Positions 9,380-17,942 of a stretch of DNA of 64,000 nucleotides are shown here, one piece after another. Location: NCBI GenBank assembly GCA_041690635.1, contig JAWLGZ010000006.1, positions 124,001-188,000 of the forward strand, in the 5' to 3' direction. A program made the position numbers and the translations under genes. The notes below the pieces were generated by a model. The model saw only the letters and a program-made list of their open reading frames with translations. It was not told the DNA's origin and ran no database searches. Source of the DNA: JAWLGZ01 sp041690635. GTDB taxonomy: Bacteria > Pseudomonadota > Gammaproteobacteria > Thiohalomonadales > Thiohalomonadaceae. Position 1 is the stretch's first letter. Each line of letters starts with the position of its first letter.

Positions 9380-10657
9380 CTACAACCGGCCGTCGGCCAC
9401 CGCTGCGGGGAACAGATATTTCACGTCGAACAGGATCGACGGGGTCCGGCCAAGTGCGCGTATCTTTTCGATTCCCATCTTTCGGAACAGGTCATGCGCT
9501 ACGGCGACAATGATGGCGTCGTAGGCCCCGGGTTGGGGTTCAACCAGTGGACGGATGCCGTACTCCGCTTCGGCCTCCGCATGATCGACCCAAGGGTCGT
9601 AGACGTCGACGCGGGCGTTGTAGCCGCGTAGTGCATCCACGATATCCACGCATCGGGTATTGCGCAGATCCGGACAGTTTTCCTTGAACGCCAGCCCCAT
9701 CACGAGCAGTCGGCCACCGACCACACTGATTCCGTTGCGCGCCATCAGCTTGATCACTCGCTCGGCGACATACTCGCCCATACCGTCGTTGATCGTGCGG
9801 CTGGCCGGAATGACCACCGGCTGGTGCCCGGCTACCTGGGCCTTGTGGATCAAATAGTAGGGGTCGACACCGATACAGTGCCCGCCTACCAGCCCGGGGC
9901 TGAATGGCAGAAAATTCCATTTGGTCCCTGCCGCCTCGAGTACCTCCTGGGTATCGAGATCAAGGCGGTGGAATATCTGGCACAACTCATTGATCAGGGC
10001 GATGTTGACGTCGCGCTGGGTGTTTTCGATCACCTTGGCCGCTTCGGCCACCCGGATGCTGGCGGCCCGAAACGTGCCGGCGCGGATAATGCGGTTGTAT
10101 ATCTGATCAATGAATTCGGCGGCTTCGGGTGTGGAGCCGGAGGTGATTTTGCGGATATCGGTCAGGCGGTGCGTCCGGTCACTGGGGTTGATGCGCTCCG
10201 GACTGTAGCCGATGAAGAACTGCTCGTTGAACCGCAGGCCGGACTCCTGTTCCAGGATGGGAATGCACTCCTCTTCGGTGGCACCGGGGTAGACGGTGGA
10301 CTCATAGACCACGACGTCACCCATTTTCAGGTGGCGACCGATACTTCGGCTGGCCGCGCGGACGGCGGTTAGGTCAGGCAGCTTGTTGTCATTGACCGGC
10401 GTCGGCACGGTCACCACGAAAAAGTTGCATCCCTGCAGCACCGTATCGGAGTCCGAAAAGGTGAGTCGAGCAGCGGATGCGAGCTCCTCAGCGGAGACTT
10501 CACGGGTGTTGTCGATGCCGTTGTCGAGTTCCCGAATACGCTTCGGGTTCACATCAAAGCCGATGGTTGGAAATTGCTGGCCGAATGCAACTGCCAAGGG
10601 TAGCCCGACATAACCCAGGCCGACGACTCCAATGCAGGCCGTGTCCATTCGGAACAT
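9380..10657 (-). CDS. Nucleotide-sugar 6-dehydrogenase (TviB/WbpO type)
   Basis: 425-residue NAD-dependent dehydrogenase that oxidises the C6 alcohol of a UDP-sugar to a carboxylate in two steps. Visible are the Rossmann motif GVVGLGYVGLPLA (residues 9-21), the middle-domain TPVNDNKLPDL and YESTVYPGATEEECIP, and the catalytic cysteine in GGHCIGVDPYY near residue 260. The pattern fits the UDP-N-acetylglucosamine/galactosamine dehydrogenase (TviB, WbpO) branch better than UDP-glucose dehydrogenase. The frame runs up to 10756, but the ATG at 10657 has AGGGAG 7 bases upstream and starts next to the Rossmann strand. First gene of a minus-strand operon divergent from the EPS genes. Confidence 0.9.
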   Translation of the reverse strand: MFRMDTACIGVVGLGYVGLPLAVAFGQQFPTIGFDVNPKRIRELDNGIDNTREVSAEELASAARLTFSDSDTVLQGCNFFVVTVPTPVNDNKLPDLTAVRAASRSIGRHLKMGDVVVYESTVYPGATEEECIPILEQESGLRFNEQFFIGYSPERINPSDRTHRLTDIRKITSGSTPEAAEFIDQIYNRIIRAGTFRAASIRVAEAAKVIENTQRDVNIALINELCQIFHRLDLDTQEVLEAAGTKWNFLPFSPGLVGGHCIGVDPYYLIHKAQVAGHQPVVIPASRTINDGMGEYVAERVIKLMARNGISVVGGRLLVMGLAFKENCPDLRNTRCVDIVDALRGYNARVDVYDPWVDHAEAEAEYGIRPLVEPQPGAYDAIIVAVAHDLFRKMGIEKIRALGRTPSILFDVKYLFPAAVADGRL

Positions 10658-10887
10658 GCAATTCTCCCTTTTGTGATCTGCGGTAATCGCCGCCCCGATT
10701 GTCGTCTCGGAGTACGGCTGGCACGCACCGAGTATAGTTCGCGTTGTTCGTCCCATTTCCCTTTAATTCGGAGGGGGGCGGCCGAGGTGGCAGCGTGGAA
10801 ATTTGGCTCCGAGTCGTCCATTTTGAAGGGAGTGTCCGGGCAGGAGGCCCGGACTTTTCAGGGAACGGAACATCCCCGGGGCCATTC
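10658..10887. promoter_or_regulatory. Divergent intergenic region between dehydrogenase and EPS operon
   Basis: 230 bp between two divergent starts, so promoters for both operons should lie here. A TATAGT hexamer at 10733-10738 reads as TATACT on the minus strand. I found no convincing -35 partner on either strand, and no sigma-54 type GG-N10-GC element. Confidence 0.4.
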
Positions 10888-12255
10888 ATGCAGACGCTAC
10901 GCGTCTTTCGGCATCATCTTCACCCGTCGTTAATCCTACTGGCACTCTTCGAAGTTGCCATCGCTGGTTCGGCATGGGCCGGCGTGTTGCACGTTGCCGG
11001 CGGGAGCCAGATCCTGGTCGTCACCCACGCGGTACTTGCCGGGGTCCTGGTGCTGGTTGCGATGGAGGCGATGGGACTGTTTCAACCCGGGCTGCGTGAA
11101 CGTAACGCAGGCGTAGTGCTGCGGATACTGCTGAGCCTTGGGGGTGCGGGCGTGCTGCTTTTGTTGCTGTGGCCGCCCTTGCCGGAAGTGTCTGTATTTA
11201 CGCTCCTTGCGGGGTTTTTGGCGGTCTTCACAGGCATCTTCGTTGCGCACACAGGTTACCTCGCCTGGGCAGATCGGGATGGGTTCAAGCATCGGGTGCT
11301 GGTGCTCGGCACGGGAAGAGCAGCCGAGCCGTTGACACGAATGCGGCGGCGCGCTGATCGCCGGAATTTTGAACTCCTCGGCTTTCGCCCGGTGGAAGGG
11401 GAGGAGTCAGGGGTTGGCGATGCTGTCATGGTTCGGCCAGATGACCCGCTTCCGGTTCAGGTGCGCGCCCTGGGCGCATCCGAGGTGGTGGTGGCAGTGG
11501 AGGACCGACGGGAGCGGCTTGCCGTGGACGAGCTGATCGAGTGCCGCATGAGCGGGGTGATGATCACCGAGGCCCATACTTTCTATGAGCGCGAAACCGG
11601 CAAGCTGACGCTCCGGAGTCTGCGTCCAAGCTGGCTTGCGTTTAACGATGGCTGGTATGACGGTGTGCTTCGCCAGGCAGGTAAGCGCACACTGGACGTG
11701 ACCGCCAGCCTCGCGTTGCTGGCGGTCGTCTGGCCGCTGATGGTGCTGACGGCACTGGCCATCCTGATCGAGAGCGGTCGGCCGGTCTTCTATCGGCAAA
11801 CCCGCGTGGGACGGGACGGATCCCACTTCAGCCTGATCAAGTTTCGTAGCATGCATCAGGACGCGGAGGCTGGGGGCAAGGCGGTCTGGGCGGTGCAGGA
11901 CGACAGGCGCGTGACAGGCGTAGGTGCGGTGCTGCGCAAGACGCGGCTTGATGAACTGCCGCAACTCCTGAACGTGCTGCGGGGCGATATGAGCCTCGTC
12001 GGACCGAGGCCGGAGCGCCCGGAATTCGTTGATGTTCTGGCGAACGCCATCCCATTCTATAAGGAACGTCATCGGGTGAAGCCGGGTGTGACCGGGTGGG
12101 CGCAACTCTGTTACCCCTACGGAGCATCCGAGGAGGACGCAGCGGAAAAGCTGCAATACGACCTCTACTACCTCAAGAACGGGAGCCTGTTCCTGGACCT
12201 GGTGATCCTTGTGCGCACTGTCGAGGTGGTCCTGTTTGGAAAGGGTGCGCGGTAA
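10888..12255 (+). CDS. EpsB-type undecaprenyl-phosphate glycosylphosphotransferase
   Basis: 455-residue initiating transferase that moves a hexose-1-phosphate from a UDP-sugar to undecaprenyl phosphate in the inner membrane. It has about four N-terminal membrane helices, a central Rossmann-like domain (VLVLGTGRAAEPL, about 138-150), another helix near residue 270, and the catalytic bacterial sugar transferase domain with SLVGPRPERPEF near 369 and KPGVTGWAQ near 398. The opening MQTLRVFRHHLHPSL is characteristic of the EpsB subfamily found with exosortase-A loci. I chose the ATG at 10888 because the 48 codons before it look non-coding. First gene of the EPS cluster. Confidence 0.9.
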   Translation: MQTLRVFRHHLHPSLILLALFEVAIAGSAWAGVLHVAGGSQILVVTHAVLAGVLVLVAMEAMGLFQPGLRERNAGVVLRILLSLGGAGVLLLLLWPPLPEVSVFTLLAGFLAVFTGIFVAHTGYLAWADRDGFKHRVLVLGTGRAAEPLTRMRRRADRRNFELLGFRPVEGEESGVGDAVMVRPDDPLPVQVRALGASEVVVAVEDRRERLAVDELIECRMSGVMITEAHTFYERETGKLTLRSLRPSWLAFNDGWYDGVLRQAGKRTLDVTASLALLAVVWPLMVLTALAILIESGRPVFYRQTRVGRDGSHFSLIKFRSMHQDAEAGGKAVWAVQDDRRVTGVGAVLRKTRLDELPQLLNVLRGDMSLVGPRPERPEFVDVLANAIPFYKERHRVKPGVTGWAQLCYPYGASEEDAAEKLQYDLYYLKNGSLFLDLVILVRTVEVVLFGKGAR

Positions 12256-12288
12256 GGATCGATGGCTGGTGCCTGGCACCGCCTGCCC

Positions 12289-12316
12289 TTGACAGAGGTC
12301 GCCCCTAAACTAGATT
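12289..12316 (+). promoter_or_regulatory. Candidate sigma-70 promoter for the export/chain-length operon
   Basis: Perfect -35 TTGACA (12289-12294), 16-base spacer, then TAGATT (12311-12316) as -10, 70 bases before the export gene ATG. A short palindrome GGTGCC-T-GGCACC (12268-12280) lies just upstream of the -35 and could be an operator or the tail structure of the preceding gene. Confidence 0.5.
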
Positions 12317-12386
12317 TCAGGTGTGCTGATGGCCCGAGTAGCCTGGCCGGTCTACCACCCCCAGAATTCAAAGGAACGGGAAGTCC

Positions 12387-13046
12387 ATGTCCACTCATCG
12401 AACCAATTCTGTCGTCCATGTGACGGCCGCAATGGCGGCACTGATTGGCGTGCTGGTGTCTGGCTGCGGTATGCGCACGCCGACTCCACCGCCCGAGGAG
12501 TCACCCAATGTCGCCGCACTGGAGTCGGCGGCTGAATACCGCATCGGCGTGAATGACCAGGTCGAGGTGAATGTCTGGCGCGATCCGGAACTCTCCGTGT
12601 CGATGCCGGTGCGCCCCGACGGGAATATCACTGTGCCCCTCATCGGAGACGTACGGGCCGGTGGACGTACCCCGGGGCAGGTCGCGGACGATGTTGCCGA
12701 ACGCCTGTCACAGTATGTGCGTAACCCCCAGGTGACGGTCATTGTCTCGGAGTTGCGCAGTCACGAATACCTGTCGCGGGTCAGGGTGACCGGTGCAGTG
12801 AATACCCCCCGGTCGATTCCGTATCAGCCCGGAATGACCGCACTCGACGCGGTGCTTGAAGCCGGCGGAGTCAACGAGTTCGCAGCACCATCGCGTGCCA
12901 TGCTCTACCGGAGAGCCGGGGGCGGCGACGACGACAGGCAGGCCTATCAGCTCAATCTGGATCACATCCTCGAAAGGGGTGATCTGGCAACCAATATGCA
13001 GCTTCGTCCGGGCGACGTGATCAGCGTTCCGGAACGTCGATTCTAG
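12387..13046 (+). CDS. Wza-like polysaccharide export lipoprotein (exosortase-locus type)
   Basis: 219-residue outer-membrane polysaccharide export protein. The signal peptide ends in a lipobox VSGC with the lipidated cysteine near residue 28. A Poly_export domain follows (YRIGVNDQVEVNVW about 51-64, then VRPDGNITVPLIGDV), then an SLBB-type domain (VRVTGAVNTPRSIPY about 133-147). It is about 150 residues shorter than E. coli Wza and lacks the C-terminal amphipathic helix, as is usual for the subfamily in exosortase-A EPS loci. A partner outer-membrane pore is therefore expected; the beta-barrel protein at 15545 is the obvious candidate. Confidence 0.9.
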   Translation: MSTHRTNSVVHVTAAMAALIGVLVSGCGMRTPTPPPEESPNVAALESAAEYRIGVNDQVEVNVWRDPELSVSMPVRPDGNITVPLIGDVRAGGRTPGQVADDVAERLSQYVRNPQVTVIVSELRSHEYLSRVRVTGAVNTPRSIPYQPGMTALDAVLEAGGVNEFAAPSRAMLYRRAGGGDDDRQAYQLNLDHILERGDLATNMQLRPGDVISVPERRF

Positions 13047-13131
13047 CGCCCGGGAATGGCGCCAAGCCGACGGCTCACGCGTGTGGAAGCTGCGAACGGA
13101 ATCCGCTTAGGGATGAGCGACGGAGGAAGGG

Positions 13132-14640
13132 ATGGCATCCGGGATCGATCGGGTCGTGAAAATCGCGTTGGGCGAGGCGGGGCGCCACCGCAGGCTGGTG
13201 GTTGCCGGTTTCGTCGCAACACTCAGCGTTGCCAGCATCATCGGGCTTGGCTGGCCGAAGACCTATACCTCCTATACCACCGTGTTGGTGGAGGATGTGA
13301 ACATCCTCGGCTCCCTCATGGAGGGAACGGCGGTCCAGGATGGACTGGTCGATCGGGGACGCGTGGCGCGCGAGATTATCGGTGGCCACAGGATTCTCTC
13401 CCAGGTGGTGGCGAGCGAGCCGTGGCCGGCCGCCAGGAGTCCTGCTCACCTGCAGGGAATGATGGCGAGAGTGCGCGGCAACACCGTCGTCACCAATGTC
13501 GGCGAAAGCCTGATCCGCATCGAATACAGTGATACGGACCCCGAGCGGGCCTTCCAGGGCGCTCAGCGCATGGCCGAGTATTTCGTTCAGGAAAGCCTTG
13601 ACGCCAAGGCAAGCGACAGCCGTTCCGCGTTTGAGTTCGTGAACCGCCAGGCGCGCGACTACGGGCGAAAGATGGAGGCGGCACGTGCCGAGCTCGAGCG
13701 CTTCCGGGAGTCCAATGCGGATCTGCGCGGCACGACACCCGAGCGGGCGCGGGAACAGGTATATGAGATAGCGCAGGAGCTTGAGACGCTACGCCGCACG
13801 TTGCGCGAGGCCCAGGTGCGAAAGACAGCACTGGAGCAGCAGCTTCGGGGTGAGTCCTCGACGTTGTCGGCCGACGAGCGGGTCGACGCCGTAACACTCC
13901 GGATAGCGGAGCTGAGAAGTGAACTGGCCGAGCTGCGCAGGCGGTATCACGACAGCCACCCCGATGTGGCACAGGTCCAGGAACAGATTGCGGAGCTTCA
14001 GGGCCAGGCCCGATCCGGCACGGGGAGTGGGGTCGGCGGCGGCCTCACAGCGCTCAATCCGATCCATCAGCAGATGCGGCAGGACCTCTACCGGACGAGT
14101 GCCGACATCGCAGCCATCCAGGCAAGTGTCGGCGCGGCGGAGAGTGCACTGGAGGAGGCCAGGTCCCGGGTCAAGCGCCTGGAGACGGTCGAGGCGCAGC
14201 TCGGTGAGCTGGCACGCGCCTTTGAGGTCAATCAGGATCTCTACCAGGATCTGCTGCAGCGAAGGGAACGGGCGCGGTTATCGCTCGATCTGACCCAGGA
14301 GAAGCCGAATCAGCCGCTGCGGGTCGCCGAACCGGCATTCCTGCCCCACAGCGCACAAGGTCTGGAACTGCTCCATTTCGTCGTCGGTGGGACCATCCTC
14401 GGCGCGATACTGCCCATCGCCGGCCTGATCGGCTGGCAGCAGGCAAACCCGAGAGTGCGTGACCGACGTGACCTGGTCGACGGGCTTGAGGTGCCGGTGA
14501 TGGCTGCGGTACCTCACTACGCCACCCCCAGCGAGCAGCGCGCGCGCGCGCGCGGAACGGCAGTTATTGCGGTTGTCGTCGGCACCGCGGTGTTGATCGC
14601 TGTGAGCCTGGTCATATTGCGCACGCAGGGAGTGATCTGA
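13132..14640 (+). CDS. Wzz/GumC-like chain-length determinant (exosortase-locus type)
   Basis: 502-residue polysaccharide co-polymerase. Membrane helices lie near residues 22-42 and 475-497. The long periplasmic part is mostly predicted coiled coil (about 155-260 and 330-380, rich in E, R, L, A heptads), and a proline-rich segment (KPNQPLRVAEPAFLP) precedes the second helix as in the family. It controls chain length together with the autokinase-like protein, whose ATG overlaps its stop (ATGA). GGAGG stands 5 bases before the ATG. A 15-base alternating CG tract lies in the gene at 14538-14552. Confidence 0.9.
   Translation: MASGIDRVVKIALGEAGRHRRLVVAGFVATLSVASIIGLGWPKTYTSYTTVLVEDVNILGSLMEGTAVQDGLVDRGRVAREIIGGHRILSQVVASEPWPAARSPAHLQGMMARVRGNTVVTNVGESLIRIEYSDTDPERAFQGAQRMAEYFVQESLDAKASDSRSAFEFVNRQARDYGRKMEAARAELERFRESNADLRGTTPERAREQVYEIAQELETLRRTLREAQVRKTALEQQLRGESSTLSADERVDAVTLRIAELRSELAELRRRYHDSHPDVAQVQEQIAELQGQARSGTGSGVGGGLTALNPIHQQMRQDLYRTSADIAAIQASVGAAESALEEARSRVKRLETVEAQLGELARAFEVNQDLYQDLLQRRERARLSLDLTQEKPNQPLRVAEPAFLPHSAQGLELLHFVVGGTILGAILPIAGLIGWQQANPRVRDRRDLVDGLEVPVMAAVPHYATPSEQRARARGTAVIAVVVGTAVLIAVSLVILRTQGVI
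14538..14552 (+). repeat. Alternating GC tract in the chain-length gene
   Basis: Fifteen bases of strictly alternating G and C within codons for an R-A-R-A-R segment just before the second membrane helix. Such a tract can slip or adopt Z-DNA, but conservation is unknown. Confidence 0.5.
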
Positions 14641-15488
14641 TGAGCAAGATCGAGGAGGCGCTGAGGCGTGCCCGCGAAGCGGAGAGACGGCAATCCGCGG
14701 TCGCGCCCCCTGTCCCCAGTCCGGTGAGGAACCGCGAACTGGTCATGAGTCTGCCCGGAAGCGAGGGTCGGCGAATGGTCGAGCCGTTTCGCAGGGAGGT
14801 CGGGGAGTTGGCTGAGGAGCGGGTCATCTACCCGGAGATGGGTGATGAGCGGGTGGTCAACGCCTTTCGCGAGCTGCGCACAAACCTCAACCAGCGGCAC
14901 CGGGCACCGAACTGGGTAACGCTGATATCTGCCTTGCGCCCGCGGGGCGGGGCCAGCTTCGTGGCGGTGAACCTGGCCGCGGCGGTTACCTTCGAAGAGG
15001 CCAAGACGGCGCTATTGGTCGACTGTAACCTGGATCACCCGGCCCTGGATCGCCTGGTCAAGGAGCCGAATCCCATCGGTCTCACCGACTATCTGTCGGA
15101 CGACACCATCGGGATCGAAGAGATTATCCATCCGACGGGCATCGCGCGGCTCCGGGTCATGCCGGCCGGCAGACGGGCCAGCTCCGCCGGCGAGTTTTTC
15201 ACCCTGGAGCGGATGCGTAACCTGGTGTCCGATGTGAAGAGCCGCTATCCCGATCGCGCTGTGGTGCTCGATGGTCCTCCAGTGCCGCGAACCGCCGACC
15301 TGCGGATACTGGAGATGCTTGCCGACCAACTGGTCATGGTCGTTCCTTACGGGCGTGCCGCCGAAGATGAGGTGGATGCGGCGATTGCCCAGCTCAACGA
15401 GCAGAAGTTTGCAGGCGTGGTGTTGAATGACGAGCCGCGCCCTCTCGGGGGACAGGAAGGTGCTGCCGGAACTCCACGCGTGGCGTAA
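14640..15488 (+). CDS. Tyrosine autokinase-like protein with degenerate P-loop
   Basis: 282 residues with the shape of the CpsD/Wzc autokinase domain found in exosortase-type EPS loci: N-terminal MSKIEEALRRARE, the substrate loop VNAFRELRTNL (about 73-83), Walker A' LLVDCNLDHP (about 122-131), and a B-like VVLDGPPVPRTAD. The Walker A itself reads RPRGGASFVAVNLA where the family has GEGK(S/T)-type loops, so the lysine and its following Ser/Thr arrangement are lost. There is also no C-terminal tyrosine cluster. I infer that it cannot bind or hydrolyse ATP normally and may act as a structural partner of the chain-length protein. Start codon overlaps the previous stop. Confidence 0.8.
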   Translation: MSKIEEALRRAREAERRQSAVAPPVPSPVRNRELVMSLPGSEGRRMVEPFRREVGELAEERVIYPEMGDERVVNAFRELRTNLNQRHRAPNWVTLISALRPRGGASFVAVNLAAAVTFEEAKTALLVDCNLDHPALDRLVKEPNPIGLTDYLSDDTIGIEEIIHPTGIARLRVMPAGRRASSAGEFFTLERMRNLVSDVKSRYPDRAVVLDGPPVPRTADLRILEMLADQLVMVVPYGRAAEDEVDAAIAQLNEQKFAGVVLNDEPRPLGGQEGAAGTPRVA

Positions 15489-15544
15489 GCCGCCCGGTTC
15501 GGAGCCGTCCGCCATAAGAACTGCCAAATGCGGAGGTGATGGCG

Positions 15545-16858
15545 ATGTCGAAGTTGGGCTCAGTAGCGTTTCGGAGTATAGGTGCAGTAGCTGCCGGCGT
15601 GCTTTTGGTCTTCGGGCAGGCGCATGCCCGGGGGGAACTGACCGCCGGAGCCGGGTTGGCGTATACGGACAATGTGGCCCTGGCATCGGACAACCGTCAG
15701 GACGAGTGGATTGCGACCGGACTGCTCGGCTACTCCTATGAGCAGGAGGGTGCCGAACGGACGGGGCACTTTGACGGACTTCTCCAGTACCGGAACTACC
15801 TCGACGGCACCTATTCCGACGAAGTGATCGGTGCGATCGACGCCGAAGCCACCTTCAAACTGCGCCCCGAACAGTTGCACTGGAGTGTGCGGGACTACTA
15901 CACCCAGGCCATGAGGGACCCACTAGCGGAGTTCACGCCGGACAACTGGCAGGGGGTCAACGTCTTTTCGACTGGCCCGGATCTGATCTTCAGGTTCGGG
16001 CGAACCACACGTGCCGAACTGGGCGCCCGTTTCGAGCATCAGTACTTCCAGGAGAGCGATGCAGACAACATCCGGCTCGGGGTGCACGGCGAAATTGAGC
16101 GTCAGTCGACGCCGACCCGAACCCTGTCGGCACGCTACCAGGTAATGGATGTGGACTACGACAACGGCGTTTCGGACATGCTCCGCCAGGACGCCACGGT
16201 CGCGGTGCGGCAGCGGGTGGTCCCGGGAAGGCTGACGATCGAGGCGGGATACACGCACATCGAGCGCGATAGCGCCGCCGACGTGGACGGCGCGCGAGGC
16301 AGGGCTGAGATGATTTGGGAAATCAGCCAGCGAACCGAGCTGAGCGCGCTGGTCATGGCGCAGTATACGGATGAAGGGACCAGTCTACTCGGGGGTTCCC
16401 TTCGGAACGGAAGCAGACTGTTCGTGGATGAACAGGTGACGGGCGATATCTACTACATTCGTTTGGGGCAGGTGCAGTTTTATCACAATGCGCCCGCCAT
16501 GGACTTCCGGTTCCGTGGTTCCCTCCGGGATGAGGAGTACGAAGTCCTGACGTTGCGTGACAGGGAGGTTGCGTCGGTCGGCCTGGACATCACCCGCCGG
16601 ATGCGCCCTCAATTGACCGGACTGTTGTTCGCGGAACTCCGGCGCACCGACTACCTGAACGTGGGGCGCGAGGATGACAATGCCCTGTTCGGGGTCGCGT
16701 TGGACTATGAGGTGGCGCGAAACTGGTTCGCCGGGTTGTCGTTCCGCCGTGACGAAAGGGACAGCACGGTGGCGGGCCGGGATTACACCGAGAACCGTGT
16801 GCTGTTTACCGTCCGGTATGGTGAGCAATTCAGGGAAGAGAGCTTCAATGCACGTTGA
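15545..16858 (+). CDS. Outer-membrane beta-barrel protein of the EPS locus
   Basis: 437 residues with a signal peptide (hydrophobic GAVAAGVLLVFGQAHA, cut around residue 25) followed by alternating aromatic/polar strands (AGLAYTDNVAL, LLGYSYEQE, HFDGLLQYRNYL and so on), ending in a long beta-strand-rich region. It resembles the TIGR03016 family of exosortase-A loci. A likely role is the outer-membrane channel or anchor for EPS export, by analogy with AlgE or BcsC, but this is not proven. I chose the ATG at 15545, not the upstream GTG/ATG codons, because GGAGG (15532-15536) is 8 bases before it. The end overlaps the ATPase gene by 11 bases. Confidence 0.8.
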   Translation: MSKLGSVAFRSIGAVAAGVLLVFGQAHARGELTAGAGLAYTDNVALASDNRQDEWIATGLLGYSYEQEGAERTGHFDGLLQYRNYLDGTYSDEVIGAIDAEATFKLRPEQLHWSVRDYYTQAMRDPLAEFTPDNWQGVNVFSTGPDLIFRFGRTTRAELGARFEHQYFQESDADNIRLGVHGEIERQSTPTRTLSARYQVMDVDYDNGVSDMLRQDATVAVRQRVVPGRLTIEAGYTHIERDSAADVDGARGRAEMIWEISQRTELSALVMAQYTDEGTSLLGGSLRNGSRLFVDEQVTGDIYYIRLGQVQFYHNAPAMDFRFRGSLRDEEYEVLTLRDREVASVGLDITRRMRPQLTGLLFAELRRTDYLNVGREDDNALFGVALDYEVARNWFAGLSFRRDERDSTVAGRDYTENRVLFTVRYGEQFREESFNAR

Positions 16859-17852
16859 CTTCTTCGGGCTTCAGGACAATCCGTTTCGTCTTACGCCGGA
16901 TTCACGGTACCTCTACCTTGGAAAGGGCCACGCCCGGGCCAAGGCGTACATGGAGTACACCATCTGGAACCGGGACTCGTTCGTGGTGATTACGGGCGAG
17001 ATAGGGGCCGGCAAGACAACGCTTATCAAAACACTGCTGTCTGAACTCGATGACAGCGTGGTGGTGGCGAAGGTCTACCAGACCCAGCTCGATGAAATCG
17101 AGTTCCTGCAGGCGATTCTGGTCGAGTTCGGCTACACGCCCTATCAGGCGAAAAAGGTCGAGCTTCTGAACATGCTGAACATGTTCCTCATCGACCAGTA
17201 CGCCAAGGGGCGGAAGGTGGTGCTGATTATCGACGAGGCACAGAACCTGGGAAAGCGGGTGCTGGAGGAGGTTCGTCTGTTGTCAGGCATGGAGACGCAA
17301 CAGGAGAAGCTGCTTAACGTCATCCTGGCCGGCCAGCCGGAGTTGAACGAGGTGCTCGATGCCCCCGATATGGAGCAGCTCAGGCAGCGGGTCCGTCTAC
17401 GATTCCATCTTCGGGCACTTTCCGGGCCGGAGACCGTCGCGTATATCCTGCACCGGGTCACCATCGCCGGTTCCAAGCGCCCCGACCTCTTCGACCATGA
17501 GGCGATGCAGCTCGTGTATCGCTATTCAGGGGGCATCCCCCGACTGATCAATACGCTCTGCGACACGGCAATGGTATGTGCCTATGTGGATGGCATTCCG
17601 CGCATCGACGCCGGGGTGATCCGTACGGCGGTGGATGAGCTTCAGTGGAAGCCACGGGTCAGAAGTGATCGGGAGAGTGGCGGTGGCGGGATCGAAGCAG
17701 AGCCCGCGGATGAATTCGGCGAGAGCGACACGGCGGAGTCGGTGTCGTCCCTGGGGCGGGACTTCGAGCGGATTTCCGGCGAGGTGGATGCGGAAATCAG
17801 AAGGATGGAGGAGCAGCTGAATCAGGTGTCCCGGCAGTTGGGTCTGGAGTGA
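16848..17852 (+). CDS. Secretion-type AAA ATPase of exosortase EPS loci
   Basis: 334-residue AAA ATPase related to the ExeA/GspA group and to TIGR03015. It opens with MHVDFFGLQDNPFRLTPD, has Walker A GEIGAGKTT near residues 50-58 and Walker B VVLIIDEAQNL near 124-134, and carries the sensor region RQRVRLRFHLRALSG. A C-terminal tail of about 60 residues is charged and predicted partly coiled (RRMEEQLNQVSRQL). ExeA-like ATPases energise assembly of envelope channels, so a role in placing or opening the EPS exporter is likely. The ATG lies inside the barrel gene, 11 bases before its stop, preceded by GGGAAGAG. Confidence 0.9.
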   Translation: MHVDFFGLQDNPFRLTPDSRYLYLGKGHARAKAYMEYTIWNRDSFVVITGEIGAGKTTLIKTLLSELDDSVVVAKVYQTQLDEIEFLQAILVEFGYTPYQAKKVELLNMLNMFLIDQYAKGRKVVLIIDEAQNLGKRVLEEVRLLSGMETQQEKLLNVILAGQPELNEVLDAPDMEQLRQRVRLRFHLRALSGPETVAYILHRVTIAGSKRPDLFDHEAMQLVYRYSGGIPRLINTLCDTAMVCAYVDGIPRIDAGVIRTAVDELQWKPRVRSDRESGGGGIEAEPADEFGESDTAESVSSLGRDFERISGEVDAEIRRMEEQLNQVSRQLGLE

Positions 17853-17942
17853 TGAGACCCGCCAACCGTAAAGGGTCACGAGTCAAGGGCAAGAGGGAGT
17901 GGATTCCCATCGTTCTTTCCTTTGAAACCCCAGGGAGGGGAG

